Assembly (NCBI RefSeq): GCF_014359905.1
Contig: NZ_JACIYP010000021.1
Location: 1 to 61,406, forward strand
Source of the DNA: Hoeflea sp.
GTDB lineage: Bacteria > Pseudomonadota > Alphaproteobacteria > Rhizobiales > Rhizobiaceae
DNA: 61,406 nt
Direction: 5' to 3'
Positions within the stretch are counted from its first letter, which is position 1. Every line of letters begins with the position of its first letter. Both the position numbers and the translations under genes were made by a program. Under the pieces are notes generated by a model. It ran no database searches. It saw only the letters and a program-made list of their open reading frames with translations, and had not been told where the DNA came from. This document shows positions 1 through 8,471 of the stretch, piece by piece.

Positions 1-419
1 TTTTCGCGTCTTTTTTCGACACTGGAGTACGCCAAGAATCTGAAACGCTCATAGTCGCATGAGCCGAATTGCTGTGCTGCTGATCGGTGGCACAGCCGAA
101 ATCTTGAACAAAGTCCAAGTGGCCAAGCCGTCACGACCCGCTCGGCAAGCGCGGATGACAAGATAGGAGGTTTCCGATCGAATCAGAGCGCGGAGGCCTT
201 ACGGCAGTGTCCGGATGCAATGATTACCTTTGTGAACAAGCTGTTGAGGCCCACAATCTCTTCGCCGCAATCCCTATCAAATAGGGAAACGACATCTGTC
301 CAATCCTGCTGAACACCAAGGAAAAATCGTGAAACCTAAATTTTATTTTTTAGTTAGCTTGAAATCTGCCATAGGAATTCTCTAGTTAAAGTAGGCATCA
401 CATATTGTAAGGAGTTCAG
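1..419. other. Non-coding stretch at window start
   Basis: No reading frame longer than a few dozen codons is convincing here, and nothing resembling a tRNA or a known repeat was seen. The last 100 bases are clearly more A+T-rich than the chromosome average, which fits an accessory region and probably contains the promoter of the next gene. I cannot say more about its content. Confidence 0.4.
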
Positions 420-731
420 ATGCCTAAAAAATGCCTTCCCATCCTTAGTCGAGGATTAACCGAGGCCGCCGCGCATGCCTTCCTGCGGCACCTTTCCGAG
501 CGCACCGAGGAGTATATCGACGATGTGCTCTGGGGCACGGGGGTCACGAACGAGGTAACGGCCTGGGTCGCTAGAAGCACCGAGACCGCAGCAAGGGATG
601 AGACCCTCATTCCTTTCCGTCATGCCGCCGCCAATCCTGAGTCTGTCGGATCCCGCGTAAACCTGCACATTGCCGGATGGACGGTTGCCGAAATTGCCGC
701 ATACGACACCGAGGAGGTGTCAATATGGTAG
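420..731 (+). CDS. Hypothetical protein, 103 aa
   Basis: The start is supported by an AAGGAG ribosome-binding site six bases before the ATG, and an A+T-rich promoter-like stretch lies upstream. I do not recognise the family. The protein is mixed alpha/beta in character, with no signal peptide, membrane segment or cysteine motif. Its single-gene context between the window edge and an insertion sequence, on the 3' side of tRNA-Phe, suggests it is island cargo. A very short ATG frame (711-716 region) overlaps its end but is too short to call. Real gene likely; function unknown. Confidence 0.5.
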   Translation: MPKKCLPILSRGLTEAAAHAFLRHLSERTEEYIDDVLWGTGVTNEVTAWVARSTETAARDETLIPFRHAAANPESVGSRVNLHIAGWTVAEIAAYDTEEVSIW

Positions 732-816
732 TCACCGGCTAAGCCCGATCACCCTTACAGTGCTTTTCGCGACCAAGAAGCCCGTTGCCCGGGCGAAAAA
801 TCAGGCTTCCCTAGCT

Positions 817-824
817 TGGTGGAC
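817..824. repeat. Target site duplication, left copy (TGGTGGAC)
   Basis: This is identical to 3794-3801 on the other side of the IS256-type element and directly abuts its left inverted repeat. The pair fixes the outer limits of the insertion and shows it arrived by transposition. Confidence 0.8.
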
Positions 825-1915
825 GATCGTGCCCCGCGGCGTGGTGTAGCTGGGTAGCGCGGTGGTCATCGGCGCTTTTCCGGTAGGGTCTGGTTGTCGA
901 CACCAACCCCTCTCCGAAAGAACCACCGATGATCGACGACATGATGAACCTGCGCGCGCTTGTCGAGAAGACACCTGATGCCGATCTGCTGCGCGAGATG
1001 ATCGGCTTTGCCGCCGAGAAGCTGATGAAGATGGAGGTGGGCGCGGCCGCCGGCGCCGCCTATAGCGAGAAGTCGCCGCTCCGGACGGCCCAGCGCAACG
1101 GCTATCGCGACCGGGACTGGGAGACACGGGCGGGGACGGTCGAGCTGCGCATTCCCAAGCTCAGGAAGGGCTCCTACTTCCCGGGCTTACTGGCGCCGCG
1201 CCGCATGGCCGAGAAGGCACTGACGGCCGTCATCCAGGAAGCCTATGTCCAAGGCATCTCGACGCGCTCGGTCGACGATCGCGTCAAGGCGATGGGCATG
1301 TCGGGCATCTCGAAGAGCCAGGTCCCTCGGCTCTGCGCGGAGATCGCCGGCAAGGTGAAGGCCTTCCTCGAACTGCCGATCGAAAGGTGACTGGCCGTAT
1401 CTGTGGATCGATGCGACCTACCTGAAGGTGCGCCGCGGCGGGCGCATCGTTTCGGTCGCCGTCATCGTCGCCGTCAGCGTTAACAGTGACAGCCGGCGCA
1501 AGGTTCTGGGCATGGAGATCGGCACATCGGAGGCCGAACCCATCTGGACCGAGCTCCTGCGCAAGCTCCCCCGACGCGGCTTGCGCGGCGTGAAGCTCGT
1601 CGTCTCCGATGCGCATGAGGGCCTGAAGGCGGCCGTCACCAAGGTGCTCTCAGCGACATGGCAACGCTGTCGGGTGCACTTCATGAGGAACGTGCTGGCG
1701 CATGCGGGCAAGAGCGGCCGCCGGGTTGTCTCGGCCTTCATCGCCACTGCCTTCGCCCAGGAGACGCCGGAAGCCGCCAGCACCCAGTGGAGGGCCGTCG
1801 CCGACCAGATCCGGCCCAAGTGCCAAAGCTCGCTGCCATCCTCGACGACGCCGAGCCGGACGTGCTCGCCTACATGCCTTTTCCGAAGGAGCATCGGGCG
1901 AAGCTGCACTCGACG

Positions 1916-3512
1916 GATGAGATCGACAAGACTTTTGTGCCGATTTGCGCTATTCTTGCGACGTGCGGTCGACCTCGTGGCGAAGCGTGGCGCGTCGGCT
2001 GGAAGCGCCATCGGGCAGCCCAATCAGTCCCTGCCGGTTTGAGGCGGCCGCACTCCCGCGGGTTCTTTTTGGTGGGCGGGGCCGCCACGCAGCAGCGAAG
2101 TGTTCGTAGCTCTTTTCTGCGTGCTCTGCGATCCGCGCCTCCTGCTGGCGCAATTCCTTCACGTTGTAAGCATAGCTCGCGCCGCGCTTGTTACCTTTCT
2201 TCTGTGGTTGTCCGGCGGCCAGTTCCATGCGCGTCGCTTGTGTGCCAGGAGACTGGGCCTTTCCCAACGGTAATCCTCACCCTTCGTCAACATATGCCAG
2301 CACAGTGTGGTATGCTTACGCGCCACGGCAAAAGCAGCAATTTGATGACCCCGGCGCGTCCGGGTTCGGATGAAGAAGGCACGCAGAGGTCCCGGTGCTT
2401 TTGCAGCGGCCCACGCCGCCTCGACCAGCATCGCGCGGGCATGGCTGCGGCCGGCCTTGCTGATCCGACCATGATGGGCAGGTCCGAGGCCGGATTGGCG
2501 CACGCGCGGGTTCAGCCCAAAATAGCTCACGAGCTTCTGGGGGCTTTTGAACCTGTCGATGCTGCCGATCGCGGCCATCAGTCCCGCCGCCACAGTCAGG
2601 TTGACGCCGGTAATGGTGAGCAGCCGCTGGATCGCTTCGTCATCCAGCGCGTCCTTGGCAATGTCACAGTCGAGTACGGCAAGATCCTCCGCAAGGCGGT
2701 CCAGTTCACGGATATGGCGTGTGATTGCGGCACGTTCGTCGTCCGGCATTGGCTGGCGCGTCAGCCACTCACGGCCGCGCTGGTTGAAAAGGTCTGCATG
2801 GGGGCACTTGGGGATCAGATGCGCATTGAGGATCGCATGCACCTCGTTCTTGATCCTGGTACGGTGCCGAACGACCTGGTAGCGACGCGCCACCAATCTG
2901 CGCATCCGCTCCGTCGCCGGATCTGGGGTCCATATCTCCGGAAGGTACCCGGCGGCATACAAGCTCGCCAACGTCGCCGCATCGACCTTGTCAGTCTTCA
3001 CATGGGCATGGGCGATCGCCTTTACCTGAAGGGGATTGGCGATCACCACCCGCTTCACATGTGGCGATAGAACTCGGGAAACCGCCATGCAGTTTCCGGT
3101 CACCTCGATCACCACCTTGTCTGTTCTTTGAAGTTGTCTTCCTAACCCCTCCAGTGCCGTTCGGGTCATCTCGACCCGTCCCTCATGCCTGGTCAACCCA
3201 TTCTCCCAGATCACCACTTCCCCGAAGGTCCGGTGAATGTCGATTCCGATTACGCGTCGCATGCGCGCCTCCATCATCAGTTGAAAACAACGGGAGCGGC
3301 GGGCGACACGCCAACTACGGATTCGCGCTCTCGGCGCAACCGGGCGAGTCGCAGAGGCGGCCAGCTACTAACACGAGCTCGCAGCTCATCATGTGCATCG
3401 GCCTGCCCGCACCTTCGTGCTCCCGGTGCCTCTGTCCCGGATGCTCGCAGCATACACCCTGATCCGAAAATCAGAGCCAGACATTGGCACCAGGATCTTC
3501 ATACCGGTTACG
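1916..3512 (-). mobile_element. IS110-family element inserted in the IS256 transposase
   Basis: The limits come from where the IS256 transposase reading stops (after the codons for HST, about 1915) and resumes (TPIERLNGE, about 3511). A shared ACG at both junctions leaves an uncertainty of a few bases. The insert is about 1.6 kb with one transposase gene on the minus strand and about 240 bases of non-coding sequence at each end. No obvious terminal inverted repeat or duplicated target is seen, as expected for IS110-type elements. Confidence 0.75.
2159..3262 (-). CDS. IS110-family transposase
   Basis: This is a 367-residue DEDD-type transposase. The N-terminal RuvC-like domain shows IGIDIH near the start, VIEVTGN, and KTDKVDA at about residue 95. 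The C-terminal Transposase_20 domain shows a helix-hairpin-helix-like ITGVNLTVAAGLMAAIGSIDRF stretch, YFGLNPRVRQSG with the conserved serine, and HGRISKAG. The start at 3262 is chosen because a GGAGG sits six bases upstream; an in-frame ATG pair at 3277 is less well placed. The reading frame is full length and uninterrupted, so this enzyme could be active, unlike the host IS256. Confidence 0.9.
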   Translation of the reverse strand: MRRVIGIDIHRTFGEVVIWENGLTRHEGRVEMTRTALEGLGRQLQRTDKVVIEVTGNCMAVSRVLSPHVKRVVIANPLQVKAIAHAHVKTDKVDAATLASLYAAGYLPEIWTPDPATERMRRLVARRYQVVRHRTRIKNEVHAILNAHLIPKCPHADLFNQRGREWLTRQPMPDDERAAITRHIRELDRLAEDLAVLDCDIAKDALDDEAIQRLLTITGVNLTVAAGLMAAIGSIDRFKSPQKLVSYFGLNPRVRQSGLGPAHHGRISKAGRSHARAMLVEAAWAAAKAPGPLRAFFIRTRTRRGHQIAAFAVARKHTTLCWHMLTKGEDYRWERPSLLAHKRRAWNWPPDNHRRKVTSAARAMLTT

Positions 3513-3793
3513 ACCCCGATCGAGCGCCTCAATGGCGAGATCAGGCGGCGCACCGACGTCGTCGGCATATTCCCCAACGATGACGCTATCGTCCGATTGG
3601 TTGGCGCCCTGCTGCTGGAGCAGAACTACGAATGGGCCGTCCAGCGCGCCCGTTACATGACACTAGAAAGCGTCGGCCAATTGAGCGATGATCCGCTCAT
3701 CAGCCTGCCAGCAGTGGCGCGCTGATCGACTCGGCCATGCCGGAAAGCGCGGCGATCAATGCTGCCAGCGACACCACTCGGTGGGACACCATC

Positions 3794-3801
3794 TGGTGGA
3801 C
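3794..3801. repeat. Target site duplication, right copy (TGGTGGAC)
   Basis: Identical to 817-824 and directly abutting the right inverted repeat of the IS256-type element. Confidence 0.8.
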
Positions 3802-4078
3802 AGCGCACCGTCAGATCCGAACGAAGGCGAACTGCTGGATACTGCACAGAACGATTTGCCGAGGCTTCTCTACCGTGTAGAAGTCCGGCAACCGGTAGGA
3901 TCATCGACGGATACGGTAGAGGCAAAAACAAAGGCCGACGCTAAAAAGTTGACCAGCCCTTACTCCCTCGGTTTCCAGGAGAACGGTAGGCCAACGGTAG
4001 AGACCATCGGAACGCGACATGACTGACGCCAATCGGTTGACACCGACGCCGTAAGGTATTGAATACACTGAGGGTGAA
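3802..4078. other. Unassigned stretch between IS256 and tRNA-Phe
   Basis: This lies directly next to the 3' end of tRNA-Phe, the usual attachment side for tRNA-integrating elements. No clear gene is seen. Short open frames on both strands have no recognisable motif and one runs into the IS end. It may be a remnant of an integrated element, but no duplicate of the tRNA 3' end was found within the window. Confidence 0.35.
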
Positions 4079-4154
4079 TGGTGCCCGGAGGCGGATTTGA
4101 ACCACCGACACGCGGATTTTCAATCCGCTGCTCTACCAACTGAGCTATCCGGGC
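4079..4154 (-). tRNA. tRNA-Phe (GAA)
   Basis: The reverse strand folds as a complete 76-nt tRNA. The acceptor stem GCCCGGA pairs with TCCGGGC, the D arm reads TAGCTCAGTTGGTAGAGC, the anticodon loop TTGAAAA carries GAA, and the T arm contains GGTTCGAATCC. The CCA end is encoded in the DNA (4079-4081). Its 3' end faces the insertion-sequence-rich region at 1-4078. Confidence 0.97.
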
Positions 4155-4415
4155 ATCTCACCGGAACGAGGGGTTTGCCCATGTTCCAGACGCTTGCCGG
4201 CGAAGGCGTTTTCGACTGCCGAAAGCGAGCGGGTTATAACATCTTGAAAGGCCCTGTCCAGCACCCTTTTCAGGCTTTTTCACCACATGAGGAAGAAACT
4301 GAAGGAGGGGCTGGGCAATCAGGATTGCGAAGGCCGGATCTTCACGACATCCGGACGCAGGAAACGGCTCCCCATGCGCTGCGCGACTGCCATGCGGCCC
4401 GATCAGCCATCGGCA

Positions 4416-4616
4416 TCAGCCCCGGTCGTCGAAATCCTCGTCCTGATTGTCCTCGACCTCTGTCACCGGAATGGCGTAGCCGCCCACCAGCCAGCGATTG
4501 AGGTCGACGGCGCGGCATCGCTCGGAGCAGAAAGGATAGCTGTCGCGGGTCGACGGACGTCCGCATTCCGGACATGGCTGCGCCTTGCGCAGCGGGGTCA
4601 CCTTGCTGTCGGTCAT
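4416..4616 (-). CDS. yacG: YacG-family zinc protein (DNA gyrase inhibitor)
   Basis: A 66-residue protein starting MTDSKVTPLRKAQP. It has the YacG four-cysteine zinc ribbon: C-x2-C in PCPECGRP, then C-x3-C in PFCSERCRAVDLNRW. YacG proteins of the family bind zinc and inhibit DNA gyrase by contacting GyrB; that role is known from Escherichia coli and inferred here. The C-terminus is acidic (DNQDEDFDD). The ATG at 4616 lies four bases past the maf stop codon. An upstream in-frame ATG (4652) would overlap maf and is less likely. It is last in the minus-strand group running from infA through maf. Confidence 0.85.
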   Translation of the reverse strand: MTDSKVTPLRKAQPCPECGRPSTRDSYPFCSERCRAVDLNRWLVGGYAIPVTEVEDNQDEDFDDRG

Positions 4617-4620
4617 GGGA

Positions 4621-5241
4621 TCAGCCCTCAAGCCATTTGAAGTGGACATCATAGCCTTCGCCGGTCAGAAGGCCAACCGCCTCGTAGAGCGGCAGTCCGA
4701 CAACATTGGTGTAGGAGCCCACCAGCTTGACCACAAAGGTTCCCGCCAGGCCCTGAATGGCATATCCGCCGGCCTTGCCGCGCCACTGGCCCGAGGCCAG
4801 ATAGCTTTCGATCTCGACCTTGGAGAGCCGCTTGAAGCGCACCCTTGTCTCGACGATCTTCTGACGAATGGTGTGATCCGGCGTTACCAGGCAGATGCCT
4901 GTGAAGACGCGGTGGCTGCGGCCCGACAGGAGATAGAGCGCGTTCGAGGCCTCGTCGATCTGCTCGGCCTTGGGCAGGATGCGGCGACCGACGGCGACCA
5001 CGGTATCGGCCGCCAGGATGTAGGCATTCTTCCAGGCCGGGTCGAGCCGTGTTTGCTTGAGCGCGGCATCGGCCTTCTCGCGCGACAGCCGCCGCGCCAG
5101 CGAGCGCGGGTGTTCGGCGCGCTGGGGCGTCTCGTCAAGATCCATCGGCATCAGCCTGTCAGGCGCAATTCCGCCCTGGGCGAGCAGTTCAAGCCTGCGC
5201 GGCGAACCGGATGCAAGGATCAGTTTTTGCGAACGCGTCAT
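4621..5241 (-). CDS. maf: Maf-family nucleoside triphosphate pyrophosphatase
   Basis: 206 residues, the normal Maf length. The nucleotide-binding motif SGSPRR is at residues 11-16 and the catalytic AADTVVAVG is at 77-85, with Asp79 the expected general base. ETRVRF and the C-terminal [11 protein letters not shown] complete the family signature. Maf proteins hydrolyse dTTP, UTP or modified nucleotides to monophosphates. The exact substrate class cannot be read from sequence alone, although the AGGYAIQG and ETRVRF motifs fit the YhdE-like dTTP/UTP group. It lies between infA and yacG on the same strand, a common alphaproteobacterial order. Confidence 0.93.
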   Translation of the reverse strand: MTRSQKLILASGSPRRLELLAQGGIAPDRLMPMDLDETPQRAEHPRSLARRLSREKADAALKQTRLDPAWKNAYILAADTVVAVGRRILPKAEQIDEASNALYLLSGRSHRVFTGICLVTPDHTIRQKIVETRVRFKRLSKVEIESYLASGQWRGKAGGYAIQGLAGTFVVKLVGSYTNVVGLPLYEAVGLLTGEGYDVHFKWLEG

Positions 5242-5261
5242 CGGACGGCCTCACCCTTCGC

Positions 5262-5480
5262 TCACTTGAAGCGATAGGTGATGCGGCCCTTTGTCAGATC
5301 GTAAGGCGTCATCTCGACCAGCACCTTGTCGCCTGCGAGAACGCGGATGCGGTTCTTGCGCATGCGGCCCGCGGTGTGCGCAATGATCTCATGCTCGTTT
5401 TCGAGCTTCACCCGGAAGGTTGCGTTCGGCAGCAGTTCGGTGACTACGCCAGGGAATTCGAGGACTTCTTCTTTCGCCAT
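5262..5480 (-). CDS. infA: Translation initiation factor IF-1
   Basis: A 72-residue protein of a single S1/OB-fold domain, from [11 protein letters not shown] to the C-terminal [10 protein letters not shown], with all the usual landmarks ([34 protein letters not shown]). It binds the 30S A site during initiation and is essential in bacteria. It is preceded by a spacer of about 100 bases after the phosphatase gene and followed 20 bases later by maf, so the two are probably co-transcribed. Confidence 0.98.
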   Translation of the reverse strand: MAKEEVLEFPGVVTELLPNATFRVKLENEHEIIAHTAGRMRKNRIRVLAGDKVLVEMTPYDLTKGRITYRFK

Positions 5481-5582
5481 TCAGTGTCTGTCTTTCCAGT
5501 TGAAAAGGGCGGCGCAAAATGCGCTGGCCCGAAATTTGGCCGGAACCTACACAATGACAAGCGATTTGTGAACCAAATTGAT

Positions 5583-6053
5583 TCAATCGCCCGCATGGGG
5601 TCGCGGCCAGCCCTTGCCCGAGCTGATCCGCTGTTTGAGCATGTCGCGGACCTCGCGATAGGCGTCGAGAATGCGTTCGCGGGTTCCGGTGGCCACCGTC
5701 GGGTCCGGCGTCGGCCAGTAGATCACCTCCACCGCATTGCTGCGGGTCAGGTCCAGCGCCCGGTGATGGGCTTCCGGTGCCAGGGTGACGATGACATCGA
5801 AATAGTCATCCTCGAGCTCATCCAGCCTCTGCGGCTGCCGCTGTCCGAGATCGAGGCCGATCTCGGCCAAAACCGTGTCGACGAAGGGATCGCGTTCGCC
5901 CGGACGGACGCCTGCGGAGGCTATGTAGGTGCCCGCCGGCAGGATCGAGCGGGCAATGATCTCGGCCATCGGCGAGCGGATCGAGTTCATGCCGCAGACG
6001 AACAGAAGCGCGCCGGGCGTGGTAACCGCGGGGGCCGGGCTCATGTCCGCCAT
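5583..6053 (-). CDS. Low-molecular-weight phosphatase family protein
   Basis: 156 residues with the LMW protein tyrosine phosphatase fold. The P-loop reads VCGMNSIRSPMAE, giving nucleophile Cys20 and phosphate-binding Arg26 in a C-x5-R arrangement. The general acid is probably Asp117 in YWPTPDP. The loop departs from the classical CxGNxCRS pattern (GMNSIRS), typical of the alphaproteobacterial subgroup found beside hisD, and the substrate of that group is not established. The gene follows UPF0262 by 8 bases and precedes infA, so it belongs to the hisD transcription unit. Arsenate reductase activity is an alternative, but there is no ars context. Confidence 0.85.
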   Translation of the reverse strand: MADMSPAPAVTTPGALLFVCGMNSIRSPMAEIIARSILPAGTYIASAGVRPGERDPFVDTVLAEIGLDLGQRQPQRLDELEDDYFDVIVTLAPEAHHRALDLTRSNAVEVIYWPTPDPTVATGTRERILDAYREVRDMLKQRISSGKGWPRPHAGD

Positions 6054-6061
6054 GGCGGTCC

Positions 6062-6541
6062 CTATCCGCGCCAGTGCAGCACGCAGACGAGCGTGAACAG
6101 CCGCCGGGCGGTATCAAAATCCATCTTGATCTTGCCCTCAAGCCTGTCCATCAGCGTCTGCGAGCCTTCATTGTGGATACCGCGCCGGCCCATGTCGATG
6201 GCCTCGATCTGGCTCGGCGTGGAGGAGCGGATGGCCTCGTAGTAGCTCTCGCAGATCATGAAATAGTCTTTCACGATGCGGCGAAACGGCGTCAGCGAGA
6301 GAATGTGGGTGGCGACCGCTTCGTCGCCTTGCGTGGAAATGGAAAACACCAGCTTGGCTTCGATCAGCGACAGCTTGAGCTTGTACGGTCCCTTGTCATG
6401 GCCGACCGGTTCGAAACTGTTTTCCTCGATCAGGTCGAAGATGGCGACCGCGCGTTCGTGCTCCACATCAGGCGTGGCGCGGCCGATGGTTTCATCCAGG
6501 ACCACATCCGAGAGCCGTTTTGTGTCCGCCGCCGCCGTCAT
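6062..6541 (-). CDS. UPF0262 family protein
   Basis: 159 residues, full family length, with the family's conserved stretches such as [17 protein letters not shown] and the central [13 protein letters not shown]. The family is restricted mainly to alphaproteobacteria and has no known function. It has no signal peptide or membrane segment, so it is probably cytoplasmic. The start overlaps the hisD stop by four bases, indicating translational coupling within the hisD - UPF0262 - phosphatase unit. Confidence 0.9.
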   Translation of the reverse strand: MTAAADTKRLSDVVLDETIGRATPDVEHERAVAIFDLIEENSFEPVGHDKGPYKLKLSLIEAKLVFSISTQGDEAVATHILSLTPFRRIVKDYFMICESYYEAIRSSTPSQIEAIDMGRRGIHNEGSQTLMDRLEGKIKMDFDTARRLFTLVCVLHWRG

Positions 6542-7866
6542 TCCCGCTCACGTCCCTCCTCGGGGCCCGGTTCCCGGAGGTTCATCCGGATCGATACCGA
6601 GCGCGCATGGGCATCCAGTCCCTCCGCTCTTGCCAAGGTTATGGCAGCAGGGCCGAGCGACTGCAACTGTTCCGGGCCGAGCCTGAGGATCGAGGTGCGC
6701 TTGACATAGTCGAGCACCGACAGGCCGGAGGAAAACCGGGCCGAGCGCGCCGTGGGCAGGACGTGGTTGGAGCCGCCGACATAATCGCCGATCACTTCGG
6801 GCGTATGACGGCCGAGGAAAATGGCGCCCGCATTGTGGATCCGGGCGGCCAGCGCATCGGAATCATCGGTGGCAATTTCCAGATGTTCTGCGGCAATCCG
6901 GTTGGCGAGCGGCACTGCCGCGTCCCAGTCCGGCACGAGAATGACTGCGCCGAAATCGGCCCAGCTCTTGCGGGCCGTCTCGGAGCGGCCAAGGGTTGAA
7001 AGCTGGCGCTCGACCGCAGCGATCACGGCTTCGCCAAAAGCCTCGTCACGGGTGATCAGAATCGACTGCGCGCCTGGATCATGCTCTGCCTGGGCCAGGA
7101 GATCGGCGGCAATCCAGTCGGGATCATTGTCGGGATCGGCGATCACCAGCACTTCCGAGGGTCCGGCGATCATGTCGATGCCGACTGTGCCAAACACTTC
7201 GCGCTTGGCCGCCGCCACCCAGGCATTGCCGGGTCCCATGATCTTGGCCACCGGCTTGATGGATTCGGTACCATAGGCAAGGGCCGCGATCGCCTGGGCG
7301 CCGCCGATGCGGTAGATTTCGGTGACGCCTGCGACACGGGCGGCCGCGAGCACCACCGGGTTGAGCGCTCCGTCCCGCGCGGGCACCACCATGACGATCC
7401 GCTCGACGCCCGCCACCTTGGCAGGCACCGCGTTCATCAGCACCGAGCTCGGATAGCTCGCGGTGCCGCCGGGAACATAGAGCCCGACCGCCTCGATCGC
7501 CGTCCAGCGCGATCCCAGTTCGACGCCGAGGCTATCGACATAGCTGTCGTCCTTCGGCATCTGCCGCTGATGATGGCTGACGATGCGGTCATGGGCGAGT
7601 TCAAGGGCGGCCAGGATACTGGGGTCAGTCGCCAGATAGGCCGCCTCGATGTCCTCCGCGGCGACGGCAAGGCCCAGTTCGCGCGTGTCGATCTTGTCAA
7701 AGCGCTGGCTGAAATCGTGCAGCGCCGCATCGCCGCGCTCGCGGACCTCGCGGATGATGGCGCGCACATCGTTCTCGACGTCTTCGGAGACCTCGCGCTT
7801 GGTGGTCAGGAAGGCGGCGAAACGGTTCTCGAAATCCGGCTGCCGGTAATCAAGCCTCAGTACCAC
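6538..7866 (-). CDS. hisD: Histidinol dehydrogenase
   Basis: 442 residues. This enzyme carries out the last two steps of histidine synthesis, oxidising L-histidinol to L-histidine with two NAD+. Visible features are MGPGNAWV at about 210-217, the zinc ligands in [11 protein letters not shown] (Gln259, His262), the catalytic Glu327-His328 pair in [11 protein letters not shown], Asp361 in [14 protein letters not shown], and His420 in the C-terminal [10 protein letters not shown]. No key residue is missing. It is the first gene of a tight minus-strand unit with UPF0262 and the phosphatase. No other his gene is in the window, so the pathway is dispersed. Confidence 0.97.
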   Translation of the reverse strand: MVLRLDYRQPDFENRFAAFLTTKREVSEDVENDVRAIIREVRERGDAALHDFSQRFDKIDTRELGLAVAAEDIEAAYLATDPSILAALELAHDRIVSHHQRQMPKDDSYVDSLGVELGSRWTAIEAVGLYVPGGTASYPSSVLMNAVPAKVAGVERIVMVVPARDGALNPVVLAAARVAGVTEIYRIGGAQAIAALAYGTESIKPVAKIMGPGNAWVAAAKREVFGTVGIDMIAGPSEVLVIADPDNDPDWIAADLLAQAEHDPGAQSILITRDEAFGEAVIAAVERQLSTLGRSETARKSWADFGAVILVPDWDAAVPLANRIAAEHLEIATDDSDALAARIHNAGAIFLGRHTPEVIGDYVGGSNHVLPTARSARFSSGLSVLDYVKRTSILRLGPEQLQSLGPAAITLARAEGLDAHARSVSIRMNLREPGPEEGRERE

Positions 7867-7900
7867 TGCCCTGCCCCCATCATCATTGCGCTTCTTCGGT

Positions 7901-8338
7901 TCAGCTCGCGACCGGATGGCGCGGCTTGAATTTGGTTTCCCAGCCGCCGCCGATATCGGTGACCTGGACTTCGATGCAGTCGACGTCGAGGCGGATCACC
8001 GCATCGCCCGACAGGACCAGTTCTATCGCGCCCGCCGGGGCTTCCTCGCCCGGCACAAAGGTCAGCGCCAGCAGCGAATGCACAGCGCCGGTATCCTTGA
8101 GGTCGATTCCGCGGGATCTGACGGCCTGGACCTGCTTGACCGCAAGGACCGCCCTGCGGCGTTCGAACGCCTTTCTGGCCTTTCCCTCTTCCCAGACAAA
8201 GCGGTTGCCTTCCAGCGTGAAGGTCCTGTCCTTGCCCAGAAAGGCGGTGTCGCCGGTCTTGAATACGGCATCCTGCAGACAGGCGGAAATAACAGCCAGA
8301 TCCGTTTCGTCAAGCGCGATCAGTTTCAGACTGTCCAT
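7901..8338 (-). CDS. DUF2948 family protein
   Basis: 145 residues of the alphaproteobacterial DUF2948 family, with LKLIALDETDLAVISACLQDAV at the N-terminus and LDVDCIEVQVTDIGGGWET near the C-terminus. No catalytic motif is evident and its function is unknown. It lies 34 bases upstream of hisD and downstream of murA on the same strand. This murA - DUF2948 - hisD order is widely conserved in the Hyphomicrobiales, which supports the assignment but not a specific role. Confidence 0.88.
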   Translation of the reverse strand: MDSLKLIALDETDLAVISACLQDAVFKTGDTAFLGKDRTFTLEGNRFVWEEGKARKAFERRRAVLAVKQVQAVRSRGIDLKDTGAVHSLLALTFVPGEEAPAGAIELVLSGDAVIRLDVDCIEVQVTDIGGGWETKFKPRHPVAS

Positions 8339-8471
8339 GGTCTTCCTCGGTTTTCTCGGTCAGGGCACGGTTGGCCGCAAGCAGTGTGCTGCACCGCAAG
8401 GTAGGTGCGGTGGGGCCAAAGCGCAATGCGCCGATGGTGGCGGTTGCCGTTTCGCAGGCGGCGCGGACGCC

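Larger units (their letters stand above)
929..3725 (+). pseudogene. IS256-family transposase, frameshifted and split
   Basis: The N-terminal part (929-1390) reads as a mutator-type transposase up to residues FLELPIE. One extra base near 1386 then changes frame, and the core continues at about 1381-1830 with the catalytic aspartates in LWIDATY and VVSDAHE. A one-base loss near 1828 changes frame again to LAAILDDAEPDVLAYM up to the HST motif at about 1915. The protein resumes only after the IS110 insertion, at about 3511, with [10 protein letters not shown] carrying the catalytic glutamate, and ends at 3725. It encodes a DDE transposase that would cut and rejoin the IS ends. With two frameshifts and a 1.6-kb insertion it is dead. 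Confidence 0.85.
825..3793 (+). mobile_element. IS256-family element, decayed and interrupted by an IS110 element
   Basis: The two ends form an inverted repeat: 825-847 against 3771-3793 matches at 18 of 23 positions, beginning GAT and ending GTGGTGT on the inner side. The element is flanked by an identical 8-bp direct repeat, TGGTGGAC, at 817-824 and 3794-3801, the target-duplication length expected for IS256-type transposition. Without the inserted IS110 sequence (about 1.6 kb) the element is about 1.37 kb, a normal IS256-family size. The transposase is broken by two frameshifts and by the IS110 insertion, so it cannot move on its own. Confidence 0.85.

Noticed and set aside
5583..6053. Arsenate reductase
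   Set aside because: The P-loop fits the LMW phosphatase family in general and there is no arsR, arsB or acr3 gene nearby; the hisD-infA context is housekeeping.
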